51,333 nt of DNA from assembly GCA_041648735.1 (NCBI GenBank), contig JBAZOO010000028.1, positions 1 through 51,333 on the forward strand. Reading direction: 5' to 3'. The notes below the pieces were generated by a model that worked only from the letters and a program-made list of their open reading frames with translations, had not been told where the DNA came from and made no database searches. Positions within the stretch are counted from its first letter, which is position 1, and every line of letters starts with the position of its first letter. Of this stretch, positions 51,251-51,333 are shown one piece after another. The stretch comes from JBAZOO01 sp041648735 (GTDB lineage Bacteria > Verrucomicrobiota > Lentisphaeria > Oligosphaerales > CAITYL01). Position numbers and translations under genes: made by a program.

Positions 51251-51333
51251 TGGCTCTTCCTTCAGGCACCATCTACCGCCCGGCGAATTTTTTGGCTGGC
51301 CGGCAGGTCCCTGGCCGGCAGATCCCCGCCTGG

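Overview
The window looks like a chromosomal contig of a very GC-rich, anaerobic, polysaccharide-degrading bacterium of the PVC group, most probably Lentisphaerota (Victivallales-like) or a close relative. Three things point there: a short type IV prepilin-like leader protein with an FTLIELLVVIAIIAILAALL start and an H-X-DG tail, a trimeric [FeFe] hydrogenase with NADH-dehydrogenase-like subunits, and carbohydrate-active enzymes with sugar ABC permeases beside a MoxR/DUF58/von Willebrand cluster. This placement is inference; no rRNA or other taxonomic marker is present. Both window ends lie in repeated DNA, so it may be a whole contig broken at repeats.

Layout. 1-5.9 kb: a tandem hairpin repeat, purL with fused PurS domains (-), an esterase (+), serS (-) and a small unknown gene (-). 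6.2-10.5 kb: uvrA with a long basic, AT-hook-like tail and sppA, both (+). 10.6-11.3 kb: a lower-GC type II toxin-antitoxin remnant. 11.4-14.6 kb: a thiamine operon thiS-thiG-thiH-thiF (-) behind a clear TPP riboswitch. 14.9-17.3 kb: a dGTPase (+) and a glycosyltransferase (-). 17.5-21.5 kb: a compact hydrogenase operon (NuoE-like, NuoF-like and HydA subunits), probably an electron-bifurcating NADH/ferredoxin hydrogenase.

21.6-26.8 kb: sugar ABC transport genes (-): a lipoprotein solute-binding domain fused to a MalF-type permease, and a MalG-type permease with a very large extracytoplasmic insertion. They are separated by a four-helix-bundle (S23/bAvd-like) gene that has its own putative promoter and is bracketed by inverted arrays of 7-bp repeats. 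This cassette looks mobile.

26.8-43.6 kb: a ten-gene co-directional run (-), mostly overlapping or tightly spaced: two MoxR AAA+ ATPases, a DUF58 protein, a BatA-like VWA protein, an 1123-residue membrane/coiled-coil protein, a second VWA/glutamine-amidotransferase-like protein, a DUF4159 protein, a caspase-like (clan CD) protease, a BNR beta-propeller protein and a TPR protein. Together they suggest a MoxR-driven envelope or periplasmic assembly/surveillance system with an uncharacterised protease. 43.7-50.9 kb: a mannoside-degradation region with GH38 and GH125 alpha-mannosidases, a prepilin-like H-X-DG protein and a clan GH-A glycosidase. Several families of short palindromic repeats lie in the gaps, densest after 47.7 kb.

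Most long open frames opposite these genes are antisense shadows caused by high GC and were left out. No rRNA, tRNA or CRISPR array was seen.
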